In this document: one piece after another, positions 8,805 to 16,633 of the stretch
How the letters are laid out: every line of letters begins with the position of its first letter
How positions within the stretch are numbered: the first letter of the stretch is position 1
Origin: Muribaculaceae bacterium
GTDB taxonomy: Bacteria; Bacteroidota; Bacteroidia; Bacteroidales; Muribaculaceae
NCBI GenBank assembly: GCA_016281825.1
Contig: JAEEJI010000199.1
Location: 1-35,158 of the forward strand
Length of the DNA: 35,158 bases
Direction: 5' to 3'
Position numbers and translations under genes: made by a program
Notes under the pieces: model-generated
The model's database searches: none
Told to the model about the DNA's origin: nothing
The model's input: only the letters and a program-made list of their open reading frames with translations

Positions 8805-9345
8805 TTTTCTCTGATGATATTTGGTTTAAACAGTCAATCATTTGTTGCGCAGTGTCAACCACGCGAAGGCGCTGAAGGTGGGCGTCGCGGGAAAAGGGCG
8901 AACGTGCCATCTCCTCGAGGTATTGCAGCAGCGAGTCATACATGCCATGCACATTCACAACAATTATGGGGCGGTCGTCGCCATCCACCACCAGCTGCGA
9001 CAGGGTGGAAATCCACTCGTCTACGGTGCCGAGGCCGCCAGGAAGCACGACAAACGCGTTGGCCATTTGATACATCCGAGCCTTGCGCTCGCCCAGGTTG
9101 GCGGTGTAGATGACCTCGTCGACAAGTGGGTCGGTGCGGTGCTTGAATGCCTCAATGTTCACGCCCGTGATGTGTCCGCCGGCATCGTGGCACGCCTGTG
9201 CTGCCTCGTGCATCAGACCGGCATTCACGCCGCCATAGATCAGCGCATGACCCTGTTCACCGATCCACTCGCCCAATGAATGAGCCAGCTCAATATATTC
9301 TGTGTCAAGGCCCTGCCTCGAACTACAATAAACTGCAAACTTCAT
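8794..9345 (-). CDS. LOG-family Rossmann-fold protein (TIGR00730)
   Basis: The product is 183 residues. The order MKFAVYCSSRQG, then YGGVNAGLMHEAAQA, then LPGGLGTVDEWISTLSQL is diagnostic: PGGxGTxxE is the active-site motif of the LOG / lysine-decarboxylase-like family. In characterised members it hydrolyses nucleoside 5'-monophosphate N-glycosidic bonds (cytokinin riboside monophosphate phosphoribohydrolase in plants and some bacteria). The substrate in gut Bacteroidales is unknown. The protein is cytosolic. Its 3' end overlaps the adenosyltransferase gene by 11 bp, forming a two-gene operon. No clear promoter was seen immediately upstream. Confidence 0.92.
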   Translation of the reverse strand: MKFAVYCSSRQGLDTEYIELAHSLGEWIGEQGHALIYGGVNAGLMHEAAQACHDAGGHITGVNIEAFKHRTDPLVDEVIYTANLGERKARMYQMANAFVVLPGGLGTVDEWISTLSQLVVDGDDRPIIVVNVHGMYDSLLQYLEEMARSPFSRDAHLQRLRVVDTAQQMIDCLNQISSEKNEK

Positions 9346-9398
9346 GTAATAAAGAGTTTAAAAAACAGACTGTGCTACGCGCTGATATAGAACTACAA

Positions 9399-9502
9399 AC
9401 TCCTCCCCTAAGCTAGGGGAGGTGGCCGAAGGCCAGAGGCCAGAGGAGTGGGTTGGTCACCCTCACTGAACCTCCCCCTCTTCAGGGGGGACTGAGGGGG
9501 GC
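9399..9502. repeat. C/G-run inverted repeat element overlapping the birA stop
   Basis: CTCCCCTA/TAGGGGAG forms a hairpin, followed by GGCC-rich GGCCGAAGGCC and a second CCTCCCCCTCTTCAGGGGGG block. Related CCCCCT/AGGGGG blocks recur elsewhere in the window. The last codons and stop of birA (LSPP-stop) are encoded inside it. Confidence 0.6.
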
Positions 9503-10228
9503 CACTACCTCCTTAAACGCATAATGTCGAACCGCACCGTCATCGGCATGGCGCAGGGCGAGCATGCCGTCAGACGCTACATCGACGATGGTTGCTGCAA
9601 ATGTCGTGCCATCCGGCGTAGCGAACGTATGTGGCTGACCGTCATGACGATAGAGTACTGACAAATAGTCGGTATGTAACGCCTGTGTACCCCGGTCGGC
9701 AAGGGCAGCAAGGTGTCGTTCCAGACGTTCACATACAAGGTGCATCACTTGATCCACGTCATGTTCGATGCCGGTAAGCAGTGCCAGTGAGGTGGGGTTG
9801 GGTGCGTAGGGGTCAAACTCACGCTGGTTGACATTGATGCCGATGCCGATAACCGAGTGAGCCACCATCCGCCCGTCAAGCGAGTTCTCGATGAGCATCC
9901 CGCATATCTTGCAATCCCCATGGTAGATGTCGTTGGGCCATTTGACCGTGATGCGCGCGCCTGAGAGTTCGGCGAGAACCTGCGCCACGGCCAGGGCCGC
10001 CGCCTCACTGATGCAGAACTGCTCGCGAGCAACGATGCCGGTGGGCTTGAACAAGTAGCTGAACGTGGCGTTCATACCAGGTTCGGCCAACCAGCGATTC
10101 CCCTTCTGGCCACGCCCGGCTGTCTGGCAGGGAGTGTACACGACAGTGCCTCCCGGCAATTCCCCAGCCACCGACAACAGATAACTATTGGTCGACCCGA
10201 CCTCATCCAACTTCACATATCGCATCAC
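9482..10228 (-). CDS. birA: Biotin--[acetyl-CoA-carboxylase] ligase, catalytic type without HTH
   Basis: The product is 248 residues. It activates biotin with ATP and transfers it to the biotin carrier domain of carboxylases in the cytosol. Visible motifs are EVGSTNSYLL near the N-terminus, TAGRGQKGNRW (biotinyl-AMP-binding GRGxxG loop, about residues 37-47), and VKWPNDIYHGDCKICGMLIE (catalytic KWPND, about 98-118), with the usual small C-terminal domain. There is no N-terminal helix-turn-helix, so it is a class I ligase and not a repressor. The final residues LSPP and the stop codon come from a C/G-run repeat, so the native C-terminus may have been altered. It lies downstream of tsaE on the same strand with a 76-bp gap. 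Confidence 0.94.
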   Translation of the reverse strand: MMRYVKLDEVGSTNSYLLSVAGELPGGTVVYTPCQTAGRGQKGNRWLAEPGMNATFSYLFKPTGIVAREQFCISEAAALAVAQVLAELSGARITVKWPNDIYHGDCKICGMLIENSLDGRMVAHSVIGIGINVNQREFDPYAPNPTSLALLTGIEHDVDQVMHLVCERLERHLAALADRGTQALHTDYLSVLYRHDGQPHTFATPDGTTFAATIVDVASDGMLALRHADDGAVRHYAFKEVVAPLSPP

Positions 10229-10259
10229 TTCTTATTAAAATGGAAATTACTACCGCGAT

Positions 10260-10297
10260 TCCCCCCTCTCCTACTGGAGAGGGGTAGGGGGGTGAGG
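10260..10297. repeat. C/G-run hairpin repeat
   Basis: CCCCTCTCC pairs with GGAGAGGGG around a 4-base loop and is flanked by further C and G runs. Same family as the element at the birA 3' end; it lies between tsaE and birA. Confidence 0.6.
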
Positions 10298-10304
10298 CCG
10301 TATC

Positions 10305-10739
10305 TTAAGGCAATGTCATGGTGAGCAGGCGGGTGCCGTCATCGTTGACGGTGATGTCAACACGCACCATGTCGTCGGGCAGAAGCGAGTCGATGCGCTC
10401 AGGCCACTCAATTAGGCAGATGGCACCGCTGTCCAGATAGTCCTCGGTGCCAATTTCAATGGCTTCCTCTTCCTTCTCTAGACGGTAGCAGTCGAAGTGG
10501 TAAATCAGTTCGGCGGTGGTGTCGCTGCGATACTCGTTGATGATGGCGAACGACGGCGAACTGGTCATATCGCTCTCAACACCCAGCGCGCGGCACAAAG
10601 CGTTGATGAAAGTGGTCTTACCGGCACCCATCTCGCCGTAGAAAGCATAGACGGTGTAGTCGCCCATATGTGCCATGAACTCATGCGCGGCTGCGTCCAA
10701 AGCTTCGATGTTGGGGATGCTAATCTCAATCTTTTCCAT
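10305..10739 (-). CDS. tsaE: tRNA threonylcarbamoyladenosine biosynthesis ATPase TsaE
   Basis: The product is 144 residues from the internal ATG giving MEKIEISIPNIEAL; the track start would extend into the terminator upstream and is rejected. The P-loop GEMGAGKTTFINALCRALG (about residues 31-50) and the following SSPSFAIINEY, IYHFDCYRL and ICLIEWPERI are the canonical TsaE series. TsaE binds the TsaB-TsaD pair and its ATPase activity supports repeated cycles of t6A37 formation on ANN-decoding tRNAs. The length is typical. A transcription terminator lies within 6 bp of the start, so expression may depend on read-through or on an unseen promoter. Confidence 0.95.
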   Translation of the reverse strand: MEKIEISIPNIEALDAAAHEFMAHMGDYTVYAFYGEMGAGKTTFINALCRALGVESDMTSSPSFAIINEYRSDTTAELIYHFDCYRLEKEEEAIEIGTEDYLDSGAICLIEWPERIDSLLPDDMVRVDITVNDDGTRLLTMTLP

Positions 10740-10744
10740 TGTGT

Positions 10745-10769
10745 AAAAAAAGGGGCTGTTGCCAGCCCC
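10745..10769 (-). terminator. Rho-independent terminator after the TPR gene, abutting tsaE
   Basis: On the minus strand GGGGCTG, GCAA loop, CAGCCCC, then seven T. It lies between the TPR gene and tsaE, and its T-run ends 5 bp before the tsaE ATG. Confidence 0.82.
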
Positions 10770-10797
10770 ACCCATAAAATTATCAAACTATGAAAAA

Positions 10798-11478
10798 TTA
10801 TTCTCCAGCAAGCGCCTTTGCTCGCTCGATGTATTTGTCGCAGTTAACCTGGAAGGCCTGTGCATACTGGGGATAGTTGTCGCGAATGGTCTCGTAAATC
10901 TTGACCTCGTCGGCATACTTCTTGGTGGCGTGCAGAACGGTAGCCTTCTTGAGCATGAACGTCGGAGCGTAAAACTCGTTGTCGCCGGCCAACTTCACTG
11001 CCTTGTCAAAGGCGGCGATGGCCTTGTCATATTGCTTCTGGTTCACGTAGCAGTCACCCAGCAGAGACTGAGAAGCGGGACCAACGAGATTGCCGTCGGG
11101 ATCATATTTCTCCAGGTAGTCGGCGGCCTCTTTGTACTTGCCTTGCTCGTACAGCAGGATAGCGGCGTTCAGCGCAGCGCGCTCGGCGGGCTTGTTGCTG
11201 TAGGTGTCAAACACCTTCTCGTAGTCCTTCAGAGCGTTGATCGAGTCGCCCTGCAGAAGCTCCAGGTCTGCCTTGCCAATCAGTTCCTTCGCTTTGTTGA
11301 CATTGGGATTGTGGATGCCATAAACATAACCGGCTACCAGCAGAACGATGACGGCAGCGGCACCAAGGGCCCAATAGATGTACTTCTTGTTGTCTTCAAG
11401 ACGTTGTGCGGCGGTCGAGAGGGACTCATTCACCTCTTCGAGAGTAGTGCGCACGGGTTCGTTTTTCTTCTTTGCCAT
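10798..11478 (-). CDS. Membrane-anchored tetratricopeptide repeat protein
   Basis: The product is 226 residues. A charged cytoplasmic N-terminus (about 1-32) is followed by one transmembrane helix YIYWALGAAAVIVLLVAGYV (about 33-53). The rest is helical repeats of TPR character, for example ALKDYEKVFDTY, AALNAAILLYEQGKYKEAADYLEKY and LLGDCYVNQKQYDKAIAAFDKAV. The architecture resembles YfgM-like and other Bacteroidetes TPR proteins facing the periplasm, which usually assist assembly of envelope proteins; the specific partner is unknown. It has its own promoter and a strong terminator, so it is probably monocistronic even though it sits directly upstream of tsaE. Confidence 0.88.
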   Translation of the reverse strand: MAKKKNEPVRTTLEEVNESLSTAAQRLEDNKKYIYWALGAAAVIVLLVAGYVYGIHNPNVNKAKELIGKADLELLQGDSINALKDYEKVFDTYSNKPAERAALNAAILLYEQGKYKEAADYLEKYDPDGNLVGPASQSLLGDCYVNQKQYDKAIAAFDKAVKLAGDNEFYAPTFMLKKATVLHATKKYADEVKIYETIRDNYPQYAQAFQVNCDKYIERAKALAGE

Positions 11479-11524
11479 TGTATTTATTATTACTGTTTTC
11501 GGTGTATGGTGTCGAAACGACTGG

Positions 11525-11554
11525 CAAAAGTACTAAAAACTTGACATACGGCAA
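11525..11554 (-). promoter_or_regulatory. Bacteroidetes promoter for the TPR gene
   Basis: On the minus strand, TTG (complement of 11552-11554) is followed by a 19-bp spacer and TACTTTTG (complement of 11525-11532). It lies about 50 bp before the ATG. Confidence 0.62.
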
Positions 11555-11638
11555 TTACTAATTGACAAATATTTTTAATTTTGGGCTATTTTTAGAGTTT
11601 TTTGCACCGAAAATGACCGCAATTCCGCTTTTTTGCAG

Positions 11639-11646
11639 TAACTTTG
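11639..11646 (+). promoter_or_regulatory. -7 element for the zinc-ribbon/porX unit
   Basis: TAACTTTG fits TAnnTTTG exactly; no TTG lies at the ideal 20-bp spacing. The resulting leader would be about 145 bp and would include the C/G-run repeats. Confidence 0.45.
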
Positions 11647-11690
11647 TCAACTCACTAGAGGCTTCTTCCTATAAGTCTCACTCCTAATCC

Positions 11691-11777
11691 CGTCCCCCAG
11701 TTCCCTAAAGAGGGGGACTTATTAAGTTGCACCATCATTGAGCCTCCCCCTCTCTAGGGGGGACTAAGGGGGGCTCC
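11691..11777. repeat. C/G-run repeat element
   Basis: Contains CCCGTCCCCCAGTTCCCTAA with AGAGGGGGA, then CCTCCCCCTCTCTAGGGGGG and ACTAAGGGGGGCTCC. The second half is close to the element at the birA 3' end and to the one between the nuclease genes. Confidence 0.6.
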
Positions 11778-11792
11778 TACAAATTATTCAAT

Positions 11793-12335
11793 TTGAAAAC
11801 TCTGTGTCCACAATGCGGAAAAGAGCTGGATGTGTCGCTCGAGGAACTGTCGCTCCGCGACGGCTTGGTGGTGTGTCCACAATGCTTGACCTCCTATCAG
11901 GCGGTCGAGCAGGGCACGTTGGACCCGCCCACTGAAAAGCGCGGAGACACAATGACGGCATCGACTATGCACTTTTGCCCGCACTGCGGCGAGGGCATTG
12001 GCGACGGCATCAACTTCTGTCCCTATTGCGGAGGAAGTCTCCATGCGAACACTCGGGACACTAAGGCCAACCCAACCAAAACGGATGACAACCCCGATTC
12101 TCACCACAGACACGGCTCGCACGACAGAGGCACAACCCATCACAGGCGCGGTAGCAACGATGAAAAGGAACAGCAATTGTTCGACTGGAAACCCATCATT
12201 CCCAGTTACCGACTGGCGCAGGTCCGTCGGCATGAACCGGCGAGTTTGCGCTTCCAAGCATTCGCCATCGCTGTCATTATCGCATTGCTTGCACTGCTGG
12301 CCTTTATCATCTACCATGCCAGCCTGCTGCCATGA
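11793..12335 (+). CDS. Zinc-ribbon protein with C-terminal transmembrane helix
   Basis: The product is 180 residues, read from a TTG start that gives KTLCPQCGKE directly after it; no ATG is available upstream. An N-terminal CPQC...CPQC zinc finger (about residues 5-38, MJ0042-like) and a second CPHCGEGIGDGINFCPYCGG zinc ribbon (about 60-80) are both intact. A hydrophilic His/Asp/Thr-rich linker follows, then a C-terminal membrane helix IAVIIALLALLAFIIYHASLLP (about 159-180), making it a tail-anchored protein. It precedes porX by 113 bp on the same strand with no terminator between, so co-transcription is likely. Its function is unknown; a role linked to the PorX signalling path would be speculation. 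Confidence 0.78.
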   Translation: MKTLCPQCGKELDVSLEELSLRDGLVVCPQCLTSYQAVEQGTLDPPTEKRGDTMTASTMHFCPHCGEGIGDGINFCPYCGGSLHANTRDTKANPTKTDDNPDSHHRHGSHDRGTTHHRRGSNDEKEQQLFDWKPIIPSYRLAQVRRHEPASLRFQAFAIAVIIALLALLAFIIYHASLLP

Positions 12336-12400
12336 TGGCAGTGCGATGGCGAGAAATGAGAAGCGAGACGCAAGGTTTCTTCGTAACTCATAGCCCGTAA

Positions 12401-12435
12401 TTCTCAATTCTTAATTCTCAATTCAAAATTCAAAG
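12401..12435. repeat. 7-bp tandem repeat array
   Basis: Five units of period 7: TTCTCAA, TTCTTAA, TTCTCAA, TTCAAAA, TTCAAAG. It sits 13 bp before the porX ATG. Confidence 0.75.
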
Positions 12436-12448
12436 AAATTCGCTGTCA

Positions 12449-13993
12449 ATGAACAAAATAACCATACTCTGGGCCGATGATGAGATTGACCTCCTGCGGC
12501 CTCACATCATGTTCTTGAACAACAAAGGCTATGACGTCGTCACCGTAACCAACGGTCGCGACGCCCTCGACACGATTGAGGGGCAACACTTCGACTTGAT
12601 TATCCTTGATGAGAACATGCCGGGCATCAGCGGACTGGAAGCGCTGCAGCGCATCAAGATTGCACAACCCACAGTGCCTGTCATCATGATCACCAAGAGC
12701 GAGGAGGAGAACATCATGAACCAGGCCATCGGCAGCGAGATTGCCGACTACCTGATCAAACCCGTCAACCCCATGCAGATTCTGCTGAGCATCAAGAAGA
12801 ACCTGCACAGCACCGAGCTGGTGACCGAGAAAGTCGCAGGCGACTACCGTCAGGAATTCATGAACATCAGCCAGCAAATCAGTTCAGCCCAGACCATTGA
12901 CGACTGGTATGCGCTCTACAACACACTGGTGCGATGGGAACTCACACTCAGTGCCACCGACACAGGCATGGCCGACATGCTCAGGATGCAGAAGGAGGAG
13001 GCAAACAGCGCCTTTTGCAAGTTTGTGCGGCGCAACTACGAGACGTGGATGACAACCGACAACCATCCCCTGCGAAGCAACGACGTGTTTAAAAGCCGCG
13101 TGCTGCCCTTGCTAGACAAGGGCGAGAAGGTCTTCTTTGTGGTCATCGACAACTTCCGTCTGGATCAGTGGAAGACCATCAGTCCACTGCTGGCCGAGCA
13201 CTTCACCATCGAACAGGAAGAGCTCTATACCACCATTCTTCCCACGACGACACAGTATGCCCGCAATGCTATCTTCTCGGGTCTGATGCCCATAGATATC
13301 GAACGGATGTTCCCCGACCTATGGGTTGACGAGGACTCCGAGGAGGGAAAGAACGTCAATGAGGCACCACTTATACAGACCTTCTTAGACCGATATCGAC
13401 GCAAGGTGCGTTTCTCTTACAATAAGGTGAACGATATCGCTAGCGGTGAGAAGCTGCTGCAGAATTTTGCCTCGCTGAAGAATTTTGATCTGAATGTGGT
13501 GGTCATCAACTTTGTCGACATGATGTCGCATGCCCGCACCGAGAGCAAGATGATACGCGAACTTGCCAAGACCGACAGTGCATACCGCTCGCTCACCGAG
13601 TCGTGGTTCCGAACGAGCTATGCCATCGAACTGTTCAAACGCATGGCAGAGATGGGGTGGAAGGTGGTGGTCACTACCGACCACGGCACCATCCGCGTGG
13701 ACAATCCCGTGAAAATCATCGGAGACAAGAACACTAACAGCAACCTGCGATACAAACTGGGAAAGAACCTGAGCTACAACGCCAAACAGGTATATGAGAT
13801 TCTTAAGCCCCAGCGTTATGGACTGCCCGCTCCCAACGTGAGCACTGCATACGTGTTCGCCCTCAACCATGATTTCCTTGCCTACCCCAACAACTACAAC
13901 TATTATGTGTCCTACTACAGCGACACCTTCCAGCACGGTGGCATCTCCATGGAAGAGATGCTAGTGCCTCTCGTCACCCTCAACCCGAAGTAG
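12449..13993 (+). CDS. porX: PorX-type response regulator with PglZ/alkaline-phosphatase-like domain
   Basis: The product is 514 residues. An N-terminal receiver domain (about 1-120) has the acidic pair ADDEID (D10, D11), phosphoacceptor D54 in IILDENMPG, and YLIKPVNP. A helical linker (about 120-210) precedes a PglZ / alkaline-phosphatase-superfamily domain with FFVVIDNFRLDQW, LPTTTQYARNAIFSG and VTTDHGTIRV, which carry the metal-binding and nucleophile positions. In Porphyromonas and Flavobacterium, PorX works with PorY and a sigma factor to control type IX secretion, and the PglZ domain has phosphodiesterase activity on oligonucleotides. Length and motifs fit the family fully. No porY or por structural genes are in the window. 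Several neighbouring proteins carry type IX-like tails. Confidence 0.95.
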   Translation: MNKITILWADDEIDLLRPHIMFLNNKGYDVVTVTNGRDALDTIEGQHFDLIILDENMPGISGLEALQRIKIAQPTVPVIMITKSEEENIMNQAIGSEIADYLIKPVNPMQILLSIKKNLHSTELVTEKVAGDYRQEFMNISQQISSAQTIDDWYALYNTLVRWELTLSATDTGMADMLRMQKEEANSAFCKFVRRNYETWMTTDNHPLRSNDVFKSRVLPLLDKGEKVFFVVIDNFRLDQWKTISPLLAEHFTIEQEELYTTILPTTTQYARNAIFSGLMPIDIERMFPDLWVDEDSEEGKNVNEAPLIQTFLDRYRRKVRFSYNKVNDIASGEKLLQNFASLKNFDLNVVVINFVDMMSHARTESKMIRELAKTDSAYRSLTESWFRTSYAIELFKRMAEMGWKVVVTTDHGTIRVDNPVKIIGDKNTNSNLRYKLGKNLSYNAKQVYEILKPQRYGLPAPNVSTAYVFALNHDFLAYPNNYNYYVSYYSDTFQHGGISMEEMLVPLVTLNPK

Positions 13994-14001
13994 TGAGCAG
14001 T

Positions 14002-14030
14002 TAAGAGTTGATAGTTAAGAGTTGACAGAT
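14002..14030. repeat. 7-bp tandem repeat array (AAGAGTT type)
   Basis: AAGAGTT, GATAGTT, AAGAGTT, GACAGAT in phase, just after porX. It is complementary to the AACTCTT array at 14091-14129, so the two can pair around the central hairpin. Confidence 0.65.
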
Positions 14031-14034
14031 AAAA

Positions 14035-14070
14035 GATGGCAGCCAGTAGCATAACGCCCTGGCTGCCATC
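14035..14070. terminator. Bidirectional terminator between porX and the outer-membrane barrel gene
   Basis: GATGGCAGCCAG and CTGGCTGCCATC are a perfect 12-bp stem with a 12-base loop, placed between two convergent genes. Long T-runs are lacking, but both flanks are AT-rich and themselves complementary. Confidence 0.7.
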
Positions 14071-14090
14071 CACTATTATCTATAAACTAT

Positions 14091-14129
14091 AAACTCTTAA
14101 TTCTTAACTCTTAACTCTTAACTCTTAAT
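14091..14129. repeat. 7-bp tandem repeat array (AACTCTT type)
   Basis: AACTCTT, AATTCTT, then three AACTCTT in strict 7-bp phase, then AATT; it touches the stop codon of the barrel gene. Confidence 0.8.
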
Positions 14130-16369
14130 TATCTCCCCTGTCCCTGCTGGGCGCCGCCTTGCTGGTTGCCACCGGCACTGCTGCCACCCACCACGTCATT
14201 GTTGTCGATGGTTGCAGCGGTCTTCTTGACTTGTGCACGCAGCGAACCGAAGCGGTAACTCACCGAGATGCCGAACGAGCGAGCCGAGAAGGCATACTTT
14301 TGATGACCCGTGTAGTCGCCCTGCACATTGTCGGTCTCATAGTAGCTGTACTTGCCCGAGAAGGGGCGCTGGGCGTTCAGACGCACCGTGAGGCGGTCTT
14401 CCTTGAGGAACGAGCGCTGCAGACCGAAGCCGTAGAACCATGAGGTCTTGCCCTGTTGGTACAGGTCGTTGGCGCCACCTGTCCACTCGCCCACATTGGC
14501 TGTGAGGCGTAGCTTCCACGGCAACTGTTGAGTGACCTGGGCATAGAAGAACGATCCCCAGCCATCGTTGGTCAGATTCAGGTCACGGCTGCGCAAGCGG
14601 CCGTAGTTGACGTTGCCGTTGACCATCAGGCTCGTGCCGTCCACAATCTGCCATTGGGCGTAGCCACTGAGGTCAAACTGGCGGGTCGAGAGCGTGTTGG
14701 CATAGGTGGTGTGGTCCATGCCATCGCGGGTGAATTGCACACTGGTGATGCCATTGTTGCTGAAGCTATAGCCCGGCACGATGTTGAACGTGATCTTGGG
14801 GCTGATGAACATATAGGTCAGGCTCAGCGAGTAGTTGCGTGCGCTGCTCAACTGCGTGTTGCCATAGTTGCGCGTCGTCGGCGTCTCGATGATGGCGGGG
14901 TTGAGGTAGTTGATACCAGGACGGGCGATGCGTGTGGAGAAGGCCAACTTCAGGCTGTGCGCCATGTTGGGCTGGAAGCTCACGCTTGCGCTGGGCACCC
15001 AGTCGCTGAGGTCGGTGCTGAAGTTCTCCTTACTGCCGTCGGGATACTTGCCGCTGAGGTGGCTCCACTCGTAACGCAGCCCGGCGCGGGCCGACCACTG
15101 GTTCAGGCGGTAGGTGTAGCTGGCATAGGCGGCTCCCACCTGCGTCAGGTGGTTGAATCGCGTGATGGTGGGGTCGGTACCCTCGGCGTTGTAGGCAAAC
15201 GAGGTGTTGCTGCGGTTCATGCGATAGATATACTTCACTCCCGTCTCGATGGTGTTGTGCTGGGCAAAGGGGCGTGTCCAGTCAAATTGTCCCGTATGCT
15301 CCACAAAGGTCTCGCGGCCATGGTTGTAGGTGCCGGGATAGTCAACGGGCATGTTTTCGGTCTCCAGATAGCGGCTTTCGCTGTTCTGCTTGTTGCGCGA
15401 GGTCGAGAGCATATAGCTCAAGGTGAGCGCCTCGCCCTTGGTGCGGGTCTTGTGCTCATAGTCAAAGCGGCCGTTAAAATTATAGTAACTGCTCAAGGGC
15501 ACATTCGACACCTGACGATAGCGATACAGCAGATTGCCCGCGGCATCGGTGGCGCGCCAGTCAACATCACCTCCACCGGTGTAGTTATAGTAGAATCCGC
15601 CGAACGACAGCGACAACAGGTTGAGCGTGTCAATCTCAAGACTCGACTCGATGTTGCCATAGTGCACATTGACCTTCGCGTCGCCTTCGGTGTGGCTCAG
15701 CAACTGGTGCCCATCGTTATAGATGCGCTCCTCATCGCTGAACTGCTTGTTGGCGCGGCGGTTGCGCAGCTGTGTGCCATAGTTGATGCTTGTGGTCCAT
15801 CGTCCCACCTGTGTGGTGATGTAGGCGTTGGCGCCGGGCGACCCAGTATGGTCGATGCTGGCGCTCACGGTGCCCGTGATGCCTCCCATCTGACTGTTGT
15901 CATTGAGCACGATGTTCAGGATGGCGCCCACGCCCTCGGCATCATATTTCGCGCCAGGCTCGGTGATGACCTCGATGCGCTTGATCATGCTTGCGGGGAT
16001 GGCCTTCAGCACCTCCTTCGGATTGCTCGAGATGCCCGGGTCGGGGTGACCATTCTTGTAAATTTTAAAGTTCGTCGAACCCTTCACACGGATGTTGTCC
16101 TCGGCATCGACGGTGACCAATGGCACCTTGCGCAGCATCTCCAGCACGGTGCTGGTTTTGGCGTCGCCGTCGCCCTGCACGTCGTAGGACAGGCGGTCAA
16201 TCTCAGCCTTGACGAGCGGACGGATGGCTTTCACCTCCACCTCGCTCAGGTGTTTGAAGATGGTGTCATTCAGGATAGAGTCAAGCTCGGCCTCAGTGAA
16301 GACCGGCTCTTGTGCTGCTGCACTGAGTGCAGCAAATACAGCAACTGCGATAAGCAAGAATTTTCTCAT
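14129..16369 (-). CDS. Outer-membrane beta-barrel protein, TonB-receptor-like (OMP_b-brl_3 type)
   Basis: The product is 746 residues with signal peptide MRKFLLIAVAVFAALSAAAQ. A plug-like domain (about 60-190) has TSTVLEMLRKVPLVTVDAE, IKRIEVITEPGAKYDAEG and ILNIVLND, the usual signature of Bacteroidetes outer-membrane beta-barrel proteins. The remainder is amphipathic strands ending at SFGISVSYRFGSLRA, followed by a Gly/Gln-rich tail GGNQQGGAQQGQGR. There is no carboxypeptidase-like N-terminal domain, and SusD is absent from the neighbourhood. The ligand cannot be predicted. It lies downstream of the riboswitch-linked giant gene but is separated from it by a terminator and a palindromic repeat, so co-transcription is unlikely. 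Confidence 0.9.
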   Translation of the reverse strand: MRKFLLIAVAVFAALSAAAQEPVFTEAELDSILNDTIFKHLSEVEVKAIRPLVKAEIDRLSYDVQGDGDAKTSTVLEMLRKVPLVTVDAEDNIRVKGSTNFKIYKNGHPDPGISSNPKEVLKAIPASMIKRIEVITEPGAKYDAEGVGAILNIVLNDNSQMGGITGTVSASIDHTGSPGANAYITTQVGRWTTSINYGTQLRNRRANKQFSDEERIYNDGHQLLSHTEGDAKVNVHYGNIESSLEIDTLNLLSLSFGGFYYNYTGGGDVDWRATDAAGNLLYRYRQVSNVPLSSYYNFNGRFDYEHKTRTKGEALTLSYMLSTSRNKQNSESRYLETENMPVDYPGTYNHGRETFVEHTGQFDWTRPFAQHNTIETGVKYIYRMNRSNTSFAYNAEGTDPTITRFNHLTQVGAAYASYTYRLNQWSARAGLRYEWSHLSGKYPDGSKENFSTDLSDWVPSASVSFQPNMAHSLKLAFSTRIARPGINYLNPAIIETPTTRNYGNTQLSSARNYSLSLTYMFISPKITFNIVPGYSFSNNGITSVQFTRDGMDHTTYANTLSTRQFDLSGYAQWQIVDGTSLMVNGNVNYGRLRSRDLNLTNDGWGSFFYAQVTQQLPWKLRLTANVGEWTGGANDLYQQGKTSWFYGFGLQRSFLKEDRLTVRLNAQRPFSGKYSYYETDNVQGDYTGHQKYAFSARSFGISVSYRFGSLRAQVKKTAATIDNNDVVGGSSAGGNQQGGAQQGQGR

Positions 16370-16462
16370 AGCTTTTCTGTTAGTTCTACGTTTTTTCTAC
16401 TAGACGCATGCCCCAACCCGAAAGTTTCACAAAACACCGTTAAAAAATCAAAAACATCAAAA

Positions 16463-16541
16463 TGATACATTCGGGGACGGTTCTTAATTGTATCATTTTT
16501 TACTTTTTTGATACAATTAAGAACCGTCCCCAATTATATCA
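16463..16541. repeat. REP/MITE-like element with perfect 23-bp inverted repeat
   Basis: GGGGACGGTTCTTAATTG plus TATCA (16473-16495) is perfectly complementary to 16509-16531 around a 13-base T-rich loop. The pairing extends imperfectly outward to TGATACAT and TTATATCA, giving a 79-bp element. No transposase is nearby. The GGGGACGGTTCTT core resembles the palindromes seen with REP-associated transposases, but that link is from memory and untested here. Confidence 0.75.
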
Positions 16542-16564
16542 AAAGAATCATCCCTTGGATGGTG

Positions 16565-16604
16565 TAAAAAGATGCCGCATGGCATCATCAGCACATGCGG
16601 CATC
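16565..16604 (-). terminator. Rho-independent terminator of the giant secreted-protein gene
   Basis: On the minus strand GATGCCGCAT and ATGCGGCATC form a perfect 10-bp stem followed by TTTTT, 30 bp after the stop codon of the 2132-residue gene. Confidence 0.85.
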
Positions 16605-16633
16605 ACAAAGAGCAAGTTACTATATAGTTTCTT

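Larger units (their letters stand above)
11479..11792. other. Intergenic region between divergent TPR and zinc-ribbon genes
   Basis: This 314-bp gap contains no gene. It holds a minus-strand promoter for the TPR gene, a plus-strand -7 element for the zinc-ribbon/porX unit, and C/G-run repeats near the zinc-ribbon start. Confidence 0.8.

Noticed and set aside
8274-9113. 279-codon plus-strand ORF
   Set aside because: Antisense across the adenosyltransferase and LOG-family genes, both of which have conserved motifs.
14528-16465. 645-codon plus-strand ORF
   Set aside because: It is antisense to the barrel protein, whose signal peptide, plug motifs and strands are clear. The opposite frame has no family features and is a codon-composition shadow.
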